Positions 1 through 7,958 of a DNA stretch of 64,000 nt are shown piece after piece (positions within the stretch are counted from its first letter, which is position 1; each line of letters opens with the position of its first letter). The position numbers and the translations under genes were made by a program. This stretch comes from Lamprobacter modestohalophilus (GTDB lineage: Bacteria > Pseudomonadota > Gammaproteobacteria > Chromatiales > Chromatiaceae), in NCBI RefSeq assembly GCF_016583905.1, contig NZ_NRRY01000004.1:1-64000 (forward strand). Direction: 5' to 3'. The notes beneath the pieces were generated by a model. That model did no database searches. It saw only the letters and a list, made by a program, of their open reading frames with translations, and was not told the origin of the DNA.

Positions 1-126
1 GGTCATGCTGTTCATGGCTCGACTCCTGCCCGCCGCAGGAACACGCGGGCTTCTTCGACCTGGTATCGTTTGGCTTCCTTACCCGGATGCGGGCGGTGAC
101 AGCGCCACTGGATGCCCTGCAGCACG

Positions 127-150
127 AAAAAAACCGAGCGAGCGCTCGGT
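127..150 (-). terminator. Rho-independent terminator, minus strand
   Basis: Read on the minus strand, a 7-bp stem (ACCGAGC/GCTCGGT, 4-base loop) is followed directly by seven T residues. It lies just downstream of the decayed MBL nuclease gene, so it probably ended that transcript. Confidence 0.75.
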
Positions 151-182
151 GTCGATGGCCCCGGCCTCGTGCTCCCAGGCGT

Positions 183-772
183 TCAAGGAATCACCACCTG
201 CGTCCCCGGCAGTCTTGCCTTGAGCATCCCCTGCAGCGCCGCCTTCGCCGCCGCGTGGTCCATAGCGCTGGATGTCGCGCCCGGGGGTGCCGGCCGCCTG
301 GTAGCCGACGAAGAGGATGTCGTGGCGCGGATCACCGAGCAGCGCTTTGAGGTAGTTCACCACCCCAGCGGCGATAGGGCAGTGCAATCACGCGCCGGCG
401 CAGCTCGGCGAGCACCTGCTCGATCAGCCGCCGCTTGCGGGTGAAGCCGACCTTGAGGGCGTCTTCGAGCACCATCGGCAGCAGCTCGGCAGAGGCGGGA
501 CTGCAGAGGATCGGGCCGCGGTAGCCGGCGGCGAGCAGATAGGGCAGCCGTCCGACGTGGTCGATGTGCACATGGGTGATGACCAGGGCTTGGAGGGAGG
601 CGATCGGGAAGCCGATCTCCAGCTGCTGGGCACCAGCGCCGTCGGGGCCGGCCTCAGCGCCTTGGAAGAGGCCGCAGTCGATCAGTAGCGAGCGCCCGTC
701 GGCCAGGATCAGCTGGTGGCAGGAGCCGGTGACGCCGTCGATGGCGCCGTGGTGGAGCATCTGCATTGGCAT
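183..772 (-). pseudogene. MBL-fold RNA-processing exonuclease-like pseudogene, internally deleted
   Basis: The remains of a metallo-beta-lactamase/beta-CASP family protein are spread over three frames. The N-terminal part starts at the ATG at 772 and reads HHGAIDGVTGSCH, then the zinc motif HVHIDHVGRLPYL, and ends near ALPYRRW (around 380). It then jumps in another frame to VNYLKALLGDPRHDILFVGY and GRDIQRYGPRGG, a segment that normally lies some 200 residues further on and belongs to the C-terminal part of the family. A third frame gives a tail KAALQGMLKARLPGTQVVIP with a stop at 183-185. Family members are about 450 residues; fewer than 200 codons are left here. Two internal deletions are inferred from the missing middle and the missing stretch between GRDIQ and the tail. 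A non-functional gene is the simplest reading. Confidence 0.8.
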
Positions 773-780
773 GACCCTTG

Positions 781-843
781 TTGAGCGCTGCTGCACGACT
801 GTTGAGCGCCGCTGCATAACGGTTGAACGTTGCCGCACAACCA
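781..843. repeat. Three tandem 21-base repeats
   Basis: Three imperfect 21-base units beginning TTGAGCGCTGCTGC, TTGAGCGCCGCTGC and TTGAACGTTGCCGC stand head to tail just upstream of the MBL pseudogene start. Read on the minus strand they would encode QRRSTV-like repeats, probably not part of the original protein. Confidence 0.8.
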
Positions 844-845
844 CC

Positions 846-876
846 CGTCGTCCCGGCCGGGAAGCCGGGACCTAGG
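846..876. repeat. REP-like palindromic repeat (GGCCGGGAAGCCGG type)
   Basis: The core TCCCGGCCGGGAAGCCGGGA is a GC-rich imperfect palindrome. Related copies occur at 1761-1791 (opposite orientation, ending with GGAATGACG) and, shortened, at 2385-2406. It resembles dispersed extragenic palindromes of proteobacteria with a GTCATTCC...GGAATCCAG pattern. Confidence 0.7.
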
Positions 877-1760
877 CCATGGAGGGTGAGCGGGCGGTCA
901 CCTGCCGAGCTTTGGTTTCTGCTGCGAGGTTGCTTTCCCTCACGGGGTTACTTAGGTTTGCCAGCTGAGCTCCAGGGCGCACTGATCGCCCTCAATCACG
1001 ACCTCCAAACACTGCGACGGCAGTGAACGCCCGAACTCCGGATGCCAACGATCAGCGACGAGGCGCGGCTGCCCGCCGGTCACGCCCCAGCGGACGCGCG
1101 GACCATCACCATCAGGCAGGCGCAGCACCCCCTGAGTGCCCTCGATGCTGGCCTCAACCTCCGGATGCAAATGAAAGCGAGCTACAGCCGAGCGGCAGTC
1201 ACCTTCGATTCGATCCGTCACCACTAAGCGATCCTCGGCCAACTGCCACTGGCGCCGATGCACCACCCTCCCCGGCAGGCGCCGATAACCATCATGCGCT
1301 GCGGAGACAACGAGCGGCTCCTGAGAACCCTGGCCGAACTCCTGAGAAAGGGACGTTGCCTCGGGTCCGGCAAATCCAGGTCTGTCATGGTCTGAACCGG
1401 CCATGAGATCGTTAACCACGACATCAAAGGGCCGAGCACGCCGTGCGACGCGAAAGCCGCCCCAGACCTCGCTGGAATCGGCACCATCGATCTGCACCGT
1501 GCTGTGTGCGGCGGTGCCGCGCTCGGCGAGGCGCTCGGGGCCAGTGCCGTAGCGTGATGTACCGCCGTTGACGATGAGCCGTTGGCTGAATAATGACAGC
1601 TCGAATGAGAGGGTGTCGGCATGGGCGTGGCCCGGTAGGTAGTCAGGGCCGATGGGTGCGACGTCGAGCAACGCCACCGCTGGGCCGGCTTGGAGTCGGA
1701 TGTAGCCTGAGTTGCGGAGCCAGATCAGCGCTGGTGTTGTTTGCGAGGGACCGTCCTTGG

Positions 1761-1791
1761 CCTGGATTCCGGCTTCCCGGCCGGAATGACG
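1761..1791. repeat. REP-like palindrome inside the heparinase gene
   Basis: The sequence CCTGGATTCCGGCTTCCCGG, followed by CCGGAATGACG, is a palindromic repeat lying exactly where the reading frame of the heparinase-like gene changes. It is the reverse-orientation relative of the copy at 846-876. Confidence 0.75.
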
Positions 1792-1851
1792 GAGGGAGAA
1801 GTAGCCGGCGGGACGGAGGGAGAAGTGGCCGGTAGGACGGAGGCAGCTGGG
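1788..1851. repeat. 24-base tandem repeat, about 2.7 copies
   Basis: Units beginning GACGGAGGGAGAAGTAGCCG (1788), GACGGAGGGAGAAGTGGCCG (1812) and a partial GACGGAGGCAGC (1836) follow the REP-like palindrome. Together they add roughly 90 bases to the heparinase-like gene. Confidence 0.85.
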
Positions 1852-2384
1852 TTCGTCATATCGGCAGCGATCGAGATCGCTCGTGCGTAGCACTCTAGTT
1901 GTGCCTGCGTTGGCGCAATGCCGAAGGCGGCGTCGTTGAAGAGGCTGATCTGGCCGTCGGGGTGGGTCATGGCGGCGAGCCAGTCGAGCATGGCAACCGC
2001 CTTCGCGCGGCCGAGTGCCAGCAGTGAGGCGTCGAGCACGCCGGGGTAGACGTCGGCCAGAGTCAGCAGATCCAGCAGGTCTTCGAGCAGGATGGCGTGG
2101 TACATCGGGCTGCGCTCGAAGTGGCCGCCGTCGGCGAGTATCTGCTCCTCGAGCTCGCGGCGCAGCAGCCGTTGGCCTCGGCGCAGCCAGCGCTTGGCTT
2201 CGGGGCCAACGAAGAAGGCCCCGGCGAAGACCAGGGCCTTGGCGTTGGCGAAGAGGTGGTTGCCGAGCAGATGGTGTTCCAGCCGCCGGCTCAGCCAGCT
2301 GGTCTGGATGGCTAGGCTGTTGAGGATCGCAGTGTTTGCCTGCTGGGCGGAAGCGCTGTTGAAGCGGTCCGTTTCGTTTGTACC

Positions 2385-2406
2385 CGTCGTCCCGGCCGGA
2401 ATCACG
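2385..2406. repeat. Shortened REP-like copy within the heparinase reading frame
   Basis: CGTCGTCCCGGCCGGAATCA matches the left half of the 846-876 repeat joined to its right end. It is translated in frame as part of EGVIPAGTTGTNETDRF, which looks foreign to the surrounding domain. Confidence 0.6.
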
Positions 2407-2571
2407 CCCTCCCGCAGCAGCCACTTCACCCAGTTCACGATGCGTAGCGAGGTCGGATAGGGCTCCCAGCCGTTGCCTTGACCGGGTGGGTTCTCGCTGA
2501 TCCAGCGTTGGACTAAGGCGCGGTGCCAGTCGGCTCGGATCGAGTCCGCGACGAAGTTTCGCTCAGCAGTT

Positions 2572-2639
2572 GCGCACTGATCAGCATCGGCGTTCAGGGC
2601 ATCAGCGGCGCACTGATCAGCAGCCGCATTCAGGTCATC
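2572..2639. repeat. 36-base tandem duplication in the heparinase gene
   Basis: Two copies starting GCGCACTGATCAGCA (2572 and 2608) are translated as two NADADQCA-like units on the minus strand. They look like a slippage or repeat insertion rather than native protein. Confidence 0.7.
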
Positions 2640-2825
2640 GAAATAGTGCAGGTTGTAAAGCCAGAGTTTGTCGCGCGCGGCGTCGTTCCAGGCTTCGGGG
2701 CCGGTGACGTCTTGTGTCTGGTTTAAGAACCGGAAGCGCGCTGGGCCGAGCATCGAGATCGGATGCAGCAGCGGGAAGGGTGACTGCCCTTTGGGCTCGT
2801 CCGATGGGTTTCTGGCCGCTGGAGT

Positions 2826-2919
2826 GAAACGTTCAAGCTGCGAAAACGTGGTCTGTCCCTTATTTCTCTCTGGATGGAAACGTTCTAGCTGCGAAAACGT
2901 GGTCTGCGGAAACGTGGTC
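2826..2919. repeat. Direct repeats with AACGTGGTCTG core
   Basis: Two 30-base copies (2826-2855 and 2877-2906) that differ at one base begin GAAACGTTC and end GAAAACGTGGTCTG. A third partial copy (2907-2919) follows. They are translated as repeated TTFSQLERF on the minus strand. The complement of the core (CAGACCACGTTTTC) resembles sequences often seen near REP-associated tyrosine transposases; that link is an inference. Confidence 0.8.
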
Positions 2920-3046
2920 CGTCCTCGATTTCTGCGTCCCCGATTTCCGGGTCGCGGGCGGTAGAGCCGGAACCAGAGGCGGCCATAGAACTGAACCGGG
3001 CGCAGATGGCGCAGCGTGTGCCAGTAACGCAGCAGTTGATGCATGG

Positions 3047-3403
3047 TCAGGGGCAGTGCACGCGCACTTTGACCTCTGTTGCAACAACGAAACAGCCTTC
3101 CCAACCGTGCACAGGCTGAACGGCAAACAACGTCCGGATGCGTTCTGCAACGGCCCGTCGCCCAGGACTCTTCAACCGAACGAGCAGCAAGCCCGCGTGC
3201 GTTCCAGGTACAAATTGCCGGATATCAGAGAAATCCAGATCCTGAGTAATCAGGAACCGACCTGCCCGTTGCGCACCATCCCAAACGTCAGGGTCGGGAC
3301 AGCCGTCCAAGCCTTCATCCATGACTGAATCGACATCGTGGCCAAACGCAGCCAGATGCGATGCAACCGCCGTGGGAATATTCTCGTCCAGCTTGATCTT
3401 CAC
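3047..3403 (-). CDS. DUF5615 PIN-like toxin
   Basis: A 118-residue protein starting MKIKLDENIPTAVASHL, with the DUF5615/Mut7-C-like PIN fold pattern: KLDENIP at the start, DVDSV, then LITQDLDFSD with the acidic residues expected in a PIN nuclease, and GLLLVRL. Family members are predicted ribonuclease toxins encoded after a DUF433 antitoxin. Its start codon overlaps the end of the upstream DUF433 gene by 4 bases, so the pair is translationally coupled. The 3' end abuts the broken heparinase gene. Length is normal for the family and no key residue seems missing. Confidence 0.85.
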   Translation of the reverse strand: MKIKLDENIPTAVASHLAAFGHDVDSVMDEGLDGCPDPDVWDGAQRAGRFLITQDLDFSDIRQFVPGTHAGLLLVRLKSPGRRAVAERIRTLFAVQPVHGWEGCFVVATEVKVRVHCP

Positions 3404-3639
3404 GCGACTTTCGGCATCGGTGGTACCGGGAGATCCTCTTCCGCCGAGGCAGCCGCAAACGCAATCACAGCCTGCAGGTCGCTTGTCGAGAGGGTTGGAA
3501 AATCGGCAAGAATGTCGTCAAGCGTGCCGCCTTCCGCCAGACTGGCCAACACAGTGCGCAAGGTGACCCGGGTACCTCGGATCACCGTCTCACCGCCACA
3601 GAGGTCGGGTCGCGTTTCAAAATGCAATAAATAGCTCAT
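3400..3639 (-). CDS. DUF433 domain antitoxin
   Basis: A 79-residue protein with the DUF433 winged-helix signature: PDLCGGETVIRGTRVTLRTVLASLAEGGTLDDILADFPTLS. DUF433 proteins pair with PIN-like DUF5615 toxins, as here (4-base overlap with the downstream toxin). An IS701-type element lies only 24 bases upstream of the start codon, so the native promoter has probably been displaced. Expression may now depend on sequence within the IS end; a weak outward TTGTTA-17-GATAAC pair is visible on the minus strand around 3705-3733. Confidence 0.85.
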   Translation of the reverse strand: MSYLLHFETRPDLCGGETVIRGTRVTLRTVLASLAEGGTLDDILADFPTLSTSDLQAVIAFAAASAEEDLPVPPMPKVA

Positions 3640-3663
3640 CGTGTCGCCCGTTATCTCGTCTCA

Positions 3664-5213
3664 TTAGTACTACTTTGTTATCTTGCTCTATGCATCTGAT
3701 ATTGTTATCATTTTCCAGGCAGCTCGTAACAAATAGATTCTGGACGTCTCATGGTCAAAACCCAAAGCCTTGCACGGCAAGATCCCTTGCGCTCGCTGAA
3801 AGAGAATCTGGCGTTTCACATTGAAGAATACCACCACCATTTCTACACAGCGACGTCAGCGAACCATGACATCGGCGAGGCGTATATCCGAGGCCTGTTT
3901 AAAACCGAAGCGAGTTGGCGCAACATGGAACGGATGAACGAAGAGCTGGATTTATCGGGTGATGGCCAACAGCGCTTGCAGCAGTTCATTTCCGACTCCC
4001 CTTGGTCTGCGAGCGCGTTAATCAGTGACATTGCGGTGAAGACCTCCGCCTTCTACGCCAGCCAACCGAGCTATCAGTGCCGGGACGTCGGCTATATCCT
4101 CGATGAATCGGCGCATCTCAAGAAAGGCAAACAGTCCGTCGGCGTTGCCCGCCAATATGCCGGTGTCAGTGGCAAGGTCGAGAACTGCCAGGTCGGCGTC
4201 TATGCCAGTTTGGTGTGGAACACCCACAGTACCCTGATCAACACCCGGCTGTATCTGCCTGAGAGCTGGACCGATGACCCCGCGCGCTGCGACAAGGTCG
4301 GTATTCCCGCCGATCAGCGCACTTTCAAGACCAAGCTCGAGCTTGCTCGCGAGATGGTCCAGGCTGATCTCAAGGCGGGCGTCGAGTTTGGCTGGGTCGG
4401 GGGTGATGGCTTCTACGGTCATGGACTGGAGCTCGGCGAGGCGCTGGATGAGATGGGGTTAAGCTTCCTGCTCGATGTCCACTGCACTCAGCAGATCTAT
4501 CCCTTCAAGCCCCAGTTGCAGGTGCCGGAGCGCACCTCCCCACGCGGTGCGGCGCCGACGAAACGGCGCGCCGACGTCGAGGCGCTGCGCGTCGATGCCT
4601 ACGCCCAACAGCTGCTGCCCTGCCAGTGGCAAACCGTGACCGTGCGCGATGGCACCAAAGGCCCGCTCAAGCTGGCGATGCACGTGCGGCGCGTCTGGCT
4701 CTGGGACAGCGAGGCCGAGACCCCGACCCAGCGCACCTTGGTGATCAGTCGCCGGCTCACCGACAACAAGCTCAAATACTCGTTGAGCAACGACGATGCC
4801 ATCACCACGCCCATTGAGCGGTTTGCCTATCGCCAGGCCCAGCGTTATTGGGTCGAGCGCGCGTTTCAGGAAGCCAAAAGCGAGCTGGGGATGTCCGACT
4901 ACCAGGTTAGAAAGTGGTTGGCGTGGCACCATCATATGGCACTGGTCATGCTGTCCTTGTCGTTCTTGGTGAAAGAGCGTATTCAGCAAACAGCATCCTG
5001 CCCACTGTTGAGTGCGCGTGACATCCGCTTGCTCATCATCGCCATGCTTCTCAATGATCCTGATGCGGTTGATCGGCGCATCGCACAGATGGATATTCGG
5101 CATGCACAACGACGTAAAGATATTGAGCGACATTACAGAGAAAATGATCCTGATAGCGCGAATGATACTGGTTGAGTCAGGGGCTCGGAATTAATCTAAC
5201 AAAGTAGTACTAA
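3664..5213 (+). mobile_element. IS701-family insertion sequence
   Basis: The element is 1550 bp, bounded by perfect 17-bp inverted repeats TTAGTACTACTTTGTTA (3664-3680) and its complement (5197-5213), and carries one transposase gene filling most of its length. Flanking bases (CTCA left, GCGG right) do not form a target duplication. The left flank is not the continuation of the primase gene cut on the right, so an adjacent deletion or recombination between IS copies is likely. Confidence 0.9.
3751..5175 (+). CDS. IS701-family DDE transposase
   Basis: A 474-residue transposase. The IS701 signature begins with DESAHLKKGKQSVGVARQY (first catalytic Asp), followed by GKVENCQVGVYASL. The second acidic motif is in GWVGGDGFYGHG and the third in YRQAQRYWVERAFQEAKSELGMSDYQVRKWLAWHHH, which includes the Y-(2)-R-(3)-E-(6)-K type signature. 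Length and motif spacing fit a full-length, probably active enzyme. It fills the space between the two inverted repeats and catalyses cut-and-paste transposition of the element. Confidence 0.92.
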   Translation: MVKTQSLARQDPLRSLKENLAFHIEEYHHHFYTATSANHDIGEAYIRGLFKTEASWRNMERMNEELDLSGDGQQRLQQFISDSPWSASALISDIAVKTSAFYASQPSYQCRDVGYILDESAHLKKGKQSVGVARQYAGVSGKVENCQVGVYASLVWNTHSTLINTRLYLPESWTDDPARCDKVGIPADQRTFKTKLELAREMVQADLKAGVEFGWVGGDGFYGHGLELGEALDEMGLSFLLDVHCTQQIYPFKPQLQVPERTSPRGAAPTKRRADVEALRVDAYAQQLLPCQWQTVTVRDGTKGPLKLAMHVRRVWLWDSEAETPTQRTLVISRRLTDNKLKYSLSNDDAITTPIERFAYRQAQRYWVERAFQEAKSELGMSDYQVRKWLAWHHHMALVMLSLSFLVKERIQQTASCPLLSARDIRLLIIAMLLNDPDAVDRRIAQMDIRHAQRRKDIERHYRENDPDSANDTG

Positions 5214-6507
5214 GCGGCTTCGTGTCTCCCTCGACAGGCTCTACACCAAAGCCTCTCCACAAGTTATAGATGGTCGCAGGCGTGTTATCCTTTGGGATGA
5301 AAGCGACACCATCTGGATACCGCCGCGCTTTCGGACTACGCAACCAATATGGTGCAAGCGGTTGGGACTTCTCGCCAACCTCGATCGACTCGTGCTGGTG
5401 CAACAGCTTGAAGTCTTCTGCCGAGTATCGGGCAAGTGTGGGCTTGCCCGTCTCGGGGTCTTTCATCTCCCTGAAGACGCGCACCTTACCCCCTTCAGGT
5501 GCTATGAAATGGTCTCGGTTTAGGCGTTCGATTGCATTGGGGCTTGCGCTACCCCCCTGTGCATCCTGCTCGGTCGCCTCGATTGCGTTGCGGATGGTCC
5601 GCTCGCGGTAGTCCGCCCGGTCTTGCCACTTCTCGCGCTCCGCCAGTCCGCTACGGTTGAACGTCTCCTCGCTCGCTTCCATAAGCTGGCTGTCCGGCAC
5701 CCCGGCCTCGCGGGCTTGTCTGGCGATCTCACAGGCGAGCGCGTGATCAGCTTCTGACTGCCCTGGATACCCGCCTACACCTTCGCCCAGGTCGCCGCTC
5801 CCGCCTTGCCAGTCGCCCGCCCACAGTTGCGGTTGCCGGCGCTCCACAGCCGCTGAGACACGTTCGACAGCTTCAGCCAGGTCAACGGGGGGCTCGCCGT
5901 CGTCCTGACGGGCTAGTGTCGGCCTCTCAGGCTGCTCTAGAGCCAACAGCCCATCAAGCAGCCATTGGGCCTCTTGGATGGTTCCGCCCTTCCAAGCCGG
6001 AACTCCCGTTACAGTGACGAAGCCTTGACCGAACAGCTCGACTCCGGGTGTCTTCTCACCTTTCGGCCAGTCTCCCGGAGCCCTAACGTTCGTCTTCTTC
6101 TGTTGCAGCAGCCAGGGTGCCCGAACGAACAGCCGTAACCCTGTGCCGCTTGGCGACTTCTCGCCATAAATCCCCTCCTTGCGCGCACGGGCCAGCAGCC
6201 TGCCGACTTCCGGCATGGCTGGAATCAGCTTGTCGATCGCATCAAGATCAATCGCACGAAGGTCTGATTCCCGCTGAATCAGAACCCCGAACCCGTCGAA
6301 CCCTGCAAGCGCGTTCTTGGCTTCGTCAAAACGCATCCATCCCTCGGGCTTATTGGTGCTGATCTTGTAGCCTTGCGCGTTACAGGGCGGCTTGGTCCAT
6401 CTGCCGTCTTTATCTTGCGTGGCGTTCCAGACTGCCCAAAGCCAGGCTTGCCACTCGGGCGGTATGTTCTCGGGTCTAACTTCCAGATAATCAGGCTTGC
6501 TACTCAC
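5191..6507 (-). pseudogene. Mobile-element primase/helicase N-terminal part, truncated by the IS
   Basis: 438 codons starting with GTG at 6507, overlapping the upstream gene by 4 bases (GTGA). It has the N-terminal region of phage or plasmid primase-polymerase proteins (DUF5906-type): EWQAWLWAVW, FDGFGVLI, DLRAIDLDAID, GEKSPSGTGLRLFV, GVELFGQGFVTVTGV. A basic linker and NRDHFIAPEGGKVRVFREM follow. The reading breaks at EPVEGDTK; the last residues and the stop come from the IS inverted repeat. The C-terminal helicase/ATPase domain expected next is absent from the window on both sides of the IS, so the gene has lost its 3' half. It would have served replication of the integrative element. Confidence 0.75.
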
Positions 6508-6779
6508 GCGGCGTCTCCTTCCGGCTTCTTTGCAGTTGGTCGGAAGCCTTGAGCGCGTAACCGTAGCTCGCGAAGCGTGCCCTTCTCGTAGGCTTCAAAC
6601 GCGGCTGCGCCATCGTCGCCGTTGGGCGTCTCAATGTTGTAGCCGTCCGGCCAGCATGAACAATGCGATGCGCGGTGCCCGTTGCCGACACCGTGTCGGC
6701 TGGTCTTGCCACACTGCGGGCACACGAAGGATGCGCAGCCGTCGGGGCCTCGTTCGACAATGAAGGTTGGTGCGGTCAT
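6504..6779 (-). CDS. Small zinc-ribbon-like protein of the integrative element
   Basis: 91 residues from the ATG at 6779, which overlaps the previous stop by 4 bases (ATGA). It reads MTAPTFIVERGPDGCASFVCPQCGK, and a CPxC pair is followed about 20 residues later by HCSCW, so a zinc-binding fold is likely. The end overlaps the GTG start of the primase gene by 4 bases. This fits the small zinc-finger proteins often encoded directly before primases in phages and islands. The function is not known; a role in primase loading or DNA binding is only an inference from context. Confidence 0.65.
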   Translation of the reverse strand: MTAPTFIVERGPDGCASFVCPQCGKTSRHGVGNGHRASHCSCWPDGYNIETPNGDDGAAAFEAYEKGTLRELRLRAQGFRPTAKKPEGDAA

Positions 6780-7066
6780 TCCACTTCCTCCTTGTCGCCC
6801 CATCCGAGATAAGCGAGAGTGTGGTGTAGCTCGCCGCTCTGCGCATCCGGCACCCAAGCGCGCCCGGTAGCTCGGTCATGCAGCCCCCAGAGGAGGCCGT
6901 GCCCGTCCGTCGTGATCGGCTTTGCAGGTTCGCCCGGCTTCTCAGGGTCGACAGCCCAAGCAACGATAGGCTGATAGCGGATAACCTGCCCCATGTTGTC
7001 GTCGAAGTCGCGAACCTCGACCAGCTCAATGTTCGGGTTGGTGTTGGCGATGATGACCGGATTCAT
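6776..7066 (-). CDS. Hypothetical protein of the integrative element
   Basis: A 96-residue protein (MNPVIIANTNPNIELVEVRD...) that I do not recognise. It is acidic, with no membrane segment, and has a central HGLLWGLHDRATGRAWV. It overlaps both neighbours by 4 bases, so it is clearly read as part of the operon running from the excisionase-like gene to the primase. No function can be given. Confidence 0.6.
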   Translation of the reverse strand: MNPVIIANTNPNIELVEVRDFDDNMGQVIRYQPIVAWAVDPEKPGEPAKPITTDGHGLLWGLHDRATGRAWVPDAQSGELHHTLAYLGWGDKEEVE

Positions 7067-7314
7067 GCGGCTTCCCTCCGCCCTTCGCCCGAAAGCCAGC
7101 TCAAAAAGCCCTGCTCGTGAATGAGAATCTTTCGCCCGAGTCGGCGGATATGCGGGCTTAGGCCGTTCTGCTCCGCCGTGCGAACGTAATGCCGCAACGC
7201 GTGCTCACTCAGGGTTGGCTTCTTGGCGCCCGCGTTGACGATTTCCGCCATCGCGCCGATTGAGCGCCAGTGGTTGACGGTCGGTTGATCCATCGCTGTT
7301 ACCTCATGTTTCAC
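7063..7314 (-). CDS. AlpA/excisionase-like HTH DNA-binding protein
   Basis: 83 residues; the internal ATG at 7293 (MDQPTVNHWRSIGAM) is an alternative start. The pattern LSEHALRHYVRTAEQNGLSPHIRRLGRKILIHEQGFLSWL matches small helix-turn-helix proteins of the excisionase/AlpA type: a helix reading a groove, then a wing ending in a strand and 'FLSWL'. Such proteins direct integrase towards excision or regulate the element. It is the first gene of the overlapping small-gene run upstream of the primase. Confidence 0.65.
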   Translation of the reverse strand: MKHEVTAMDQPTVNHWRSIGAMAEIVNAGAKKPTLSEHALRHYVRTAEQNGLSPHIRRLGRKILIHEQGFLSWLSGEGRREAA

Positions 7315-7383
7315 CGACGCGCCTTATTGCGCGTCGACCATGTGGCTAAGGATGGATGAGCGTCGTTGCGTTGGTGAGGGGGG

Positions 7384-7956
7384 CTAATCCCCCGATTTGT
7401 CGTTTCTAGCGTCGCCCCACAAGATGCGGTGTCGATTGCGGCGGATGCCACGCTCGGCCCCATCACCTAGTCCGCCCGCTTGGCGAGCTTGTTCGGTTGC
7501 GGCTTCGACGGTAGCCCCCGCCCGAATCAGCCGTTCAGCCTCAAATGCCGCTCGCTGGTATCTCGTCAGCCGCCACGAATGTGGCTTGCCCGGCTGATTC
7601 AGGCCAAATGCTTGATGCGCTGGCACTCCCCGAGCAATCGCCGCGAACGCTCGCCGACATTGAAACCACGCATTGAACTGCCCCAAGTGACAGCATGAAG
7701 CTTTGACTTCGCCCATCCGTGCCCATCGCCACAGGTCACGAAACATGCTTGGTTGTCGTCTTCGGGCTTGCCCGACCAAACGGTTAAACCGATCTCGGGG
7801 CTTGCGCCTGACGCTCTTGGGATCTGGCATACATCCCTGCCACAACACATCAAGCGCATCCCGCACGTTCGGCGGGACACACACCTGTGCAGCTTCGAGC
7901 GTCAGGATGAACCGTGCTAAGGCTCTTGGCGGCTCCTGCCGCCCGATCGCGCTCAT
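7384..7956 (-). CDS. Hypothetical basic protein next to the integrase
   Basis: 190 residues, rich in Arg and Ala, starting 2 bases after the integrase stop and therefore probably co-transcribed with it. No family is recognised. It contains two Trp/Arg-rich stretches (FRDLWRWARMGEVK and AWFQCRRAFAAIARGVPAHQAFGL) and a helix-forming C-terminal half (ERLIRAGATVEAATEQARQAGGLGDG). A nucleic-acid-binding role is possible given its charge but is not supported by any motif. Confidence 0.55.
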   Translation of the reverse strand: MSAIGRQEPPRALARFILTLEAAQVCVPPNVRDALDVLWQGCMPDPKSVRRKPRDRFNRLVGQARRRQPSMFRDLWRWARMGEVKASCCHLGQFNAWFQCRRAFAAIARGVPAHQAFGLNQPGKPHSWRLTRYQRAAFEAERLIRAGATVEAATEQARQAGGLGDGAERGIRRNRHRILWGDARNDKSGD

Positions 7957-7958
7957 TG

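Larger units (their letters stand above)
952..3044 (-). pseudogene. Heparinase II/III-like gene, frameshifted and repeat-invaded
   Basis: The N-terminal part starts at the ATG at 3044 (MHQLLRYWHTLRHLRPVQ) and runs to about 1725. It has the alpha-helical alginate lyase-like region with LWLYNLHYFDDL, GWEPYPTSLRIVNW, HLLGNHLFANAKAL and GGHFERSPMYH. The C-terminal heparinase II/III domain, with GYIRLQAGPAVALLDVAPIG, PGHAHADTLSFELS and NGGTSRYG, continues in a different frame from about 1860 to 952. The frame change falls where a REP-like palindrome (1761-1791) and 24-base tandem repeats (1788-1851) sit. Further repeats have entered the N-terminal part at 2385-2406, 2572-2639 and 2826-2919. The intact protein would be a polysaccharide lyase-type enzyme, often found in exopolysaccharide loci. 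Splitting into two independent proteins is less likely because the halves together make one family protein. Confidence 0.8.

Noticed and set aside
1725-2424. Two overlapping heparinase frames as separate genes
   Set aside because: The two frames make up successive parts of one family protein; each half alone lacks part of the fold.
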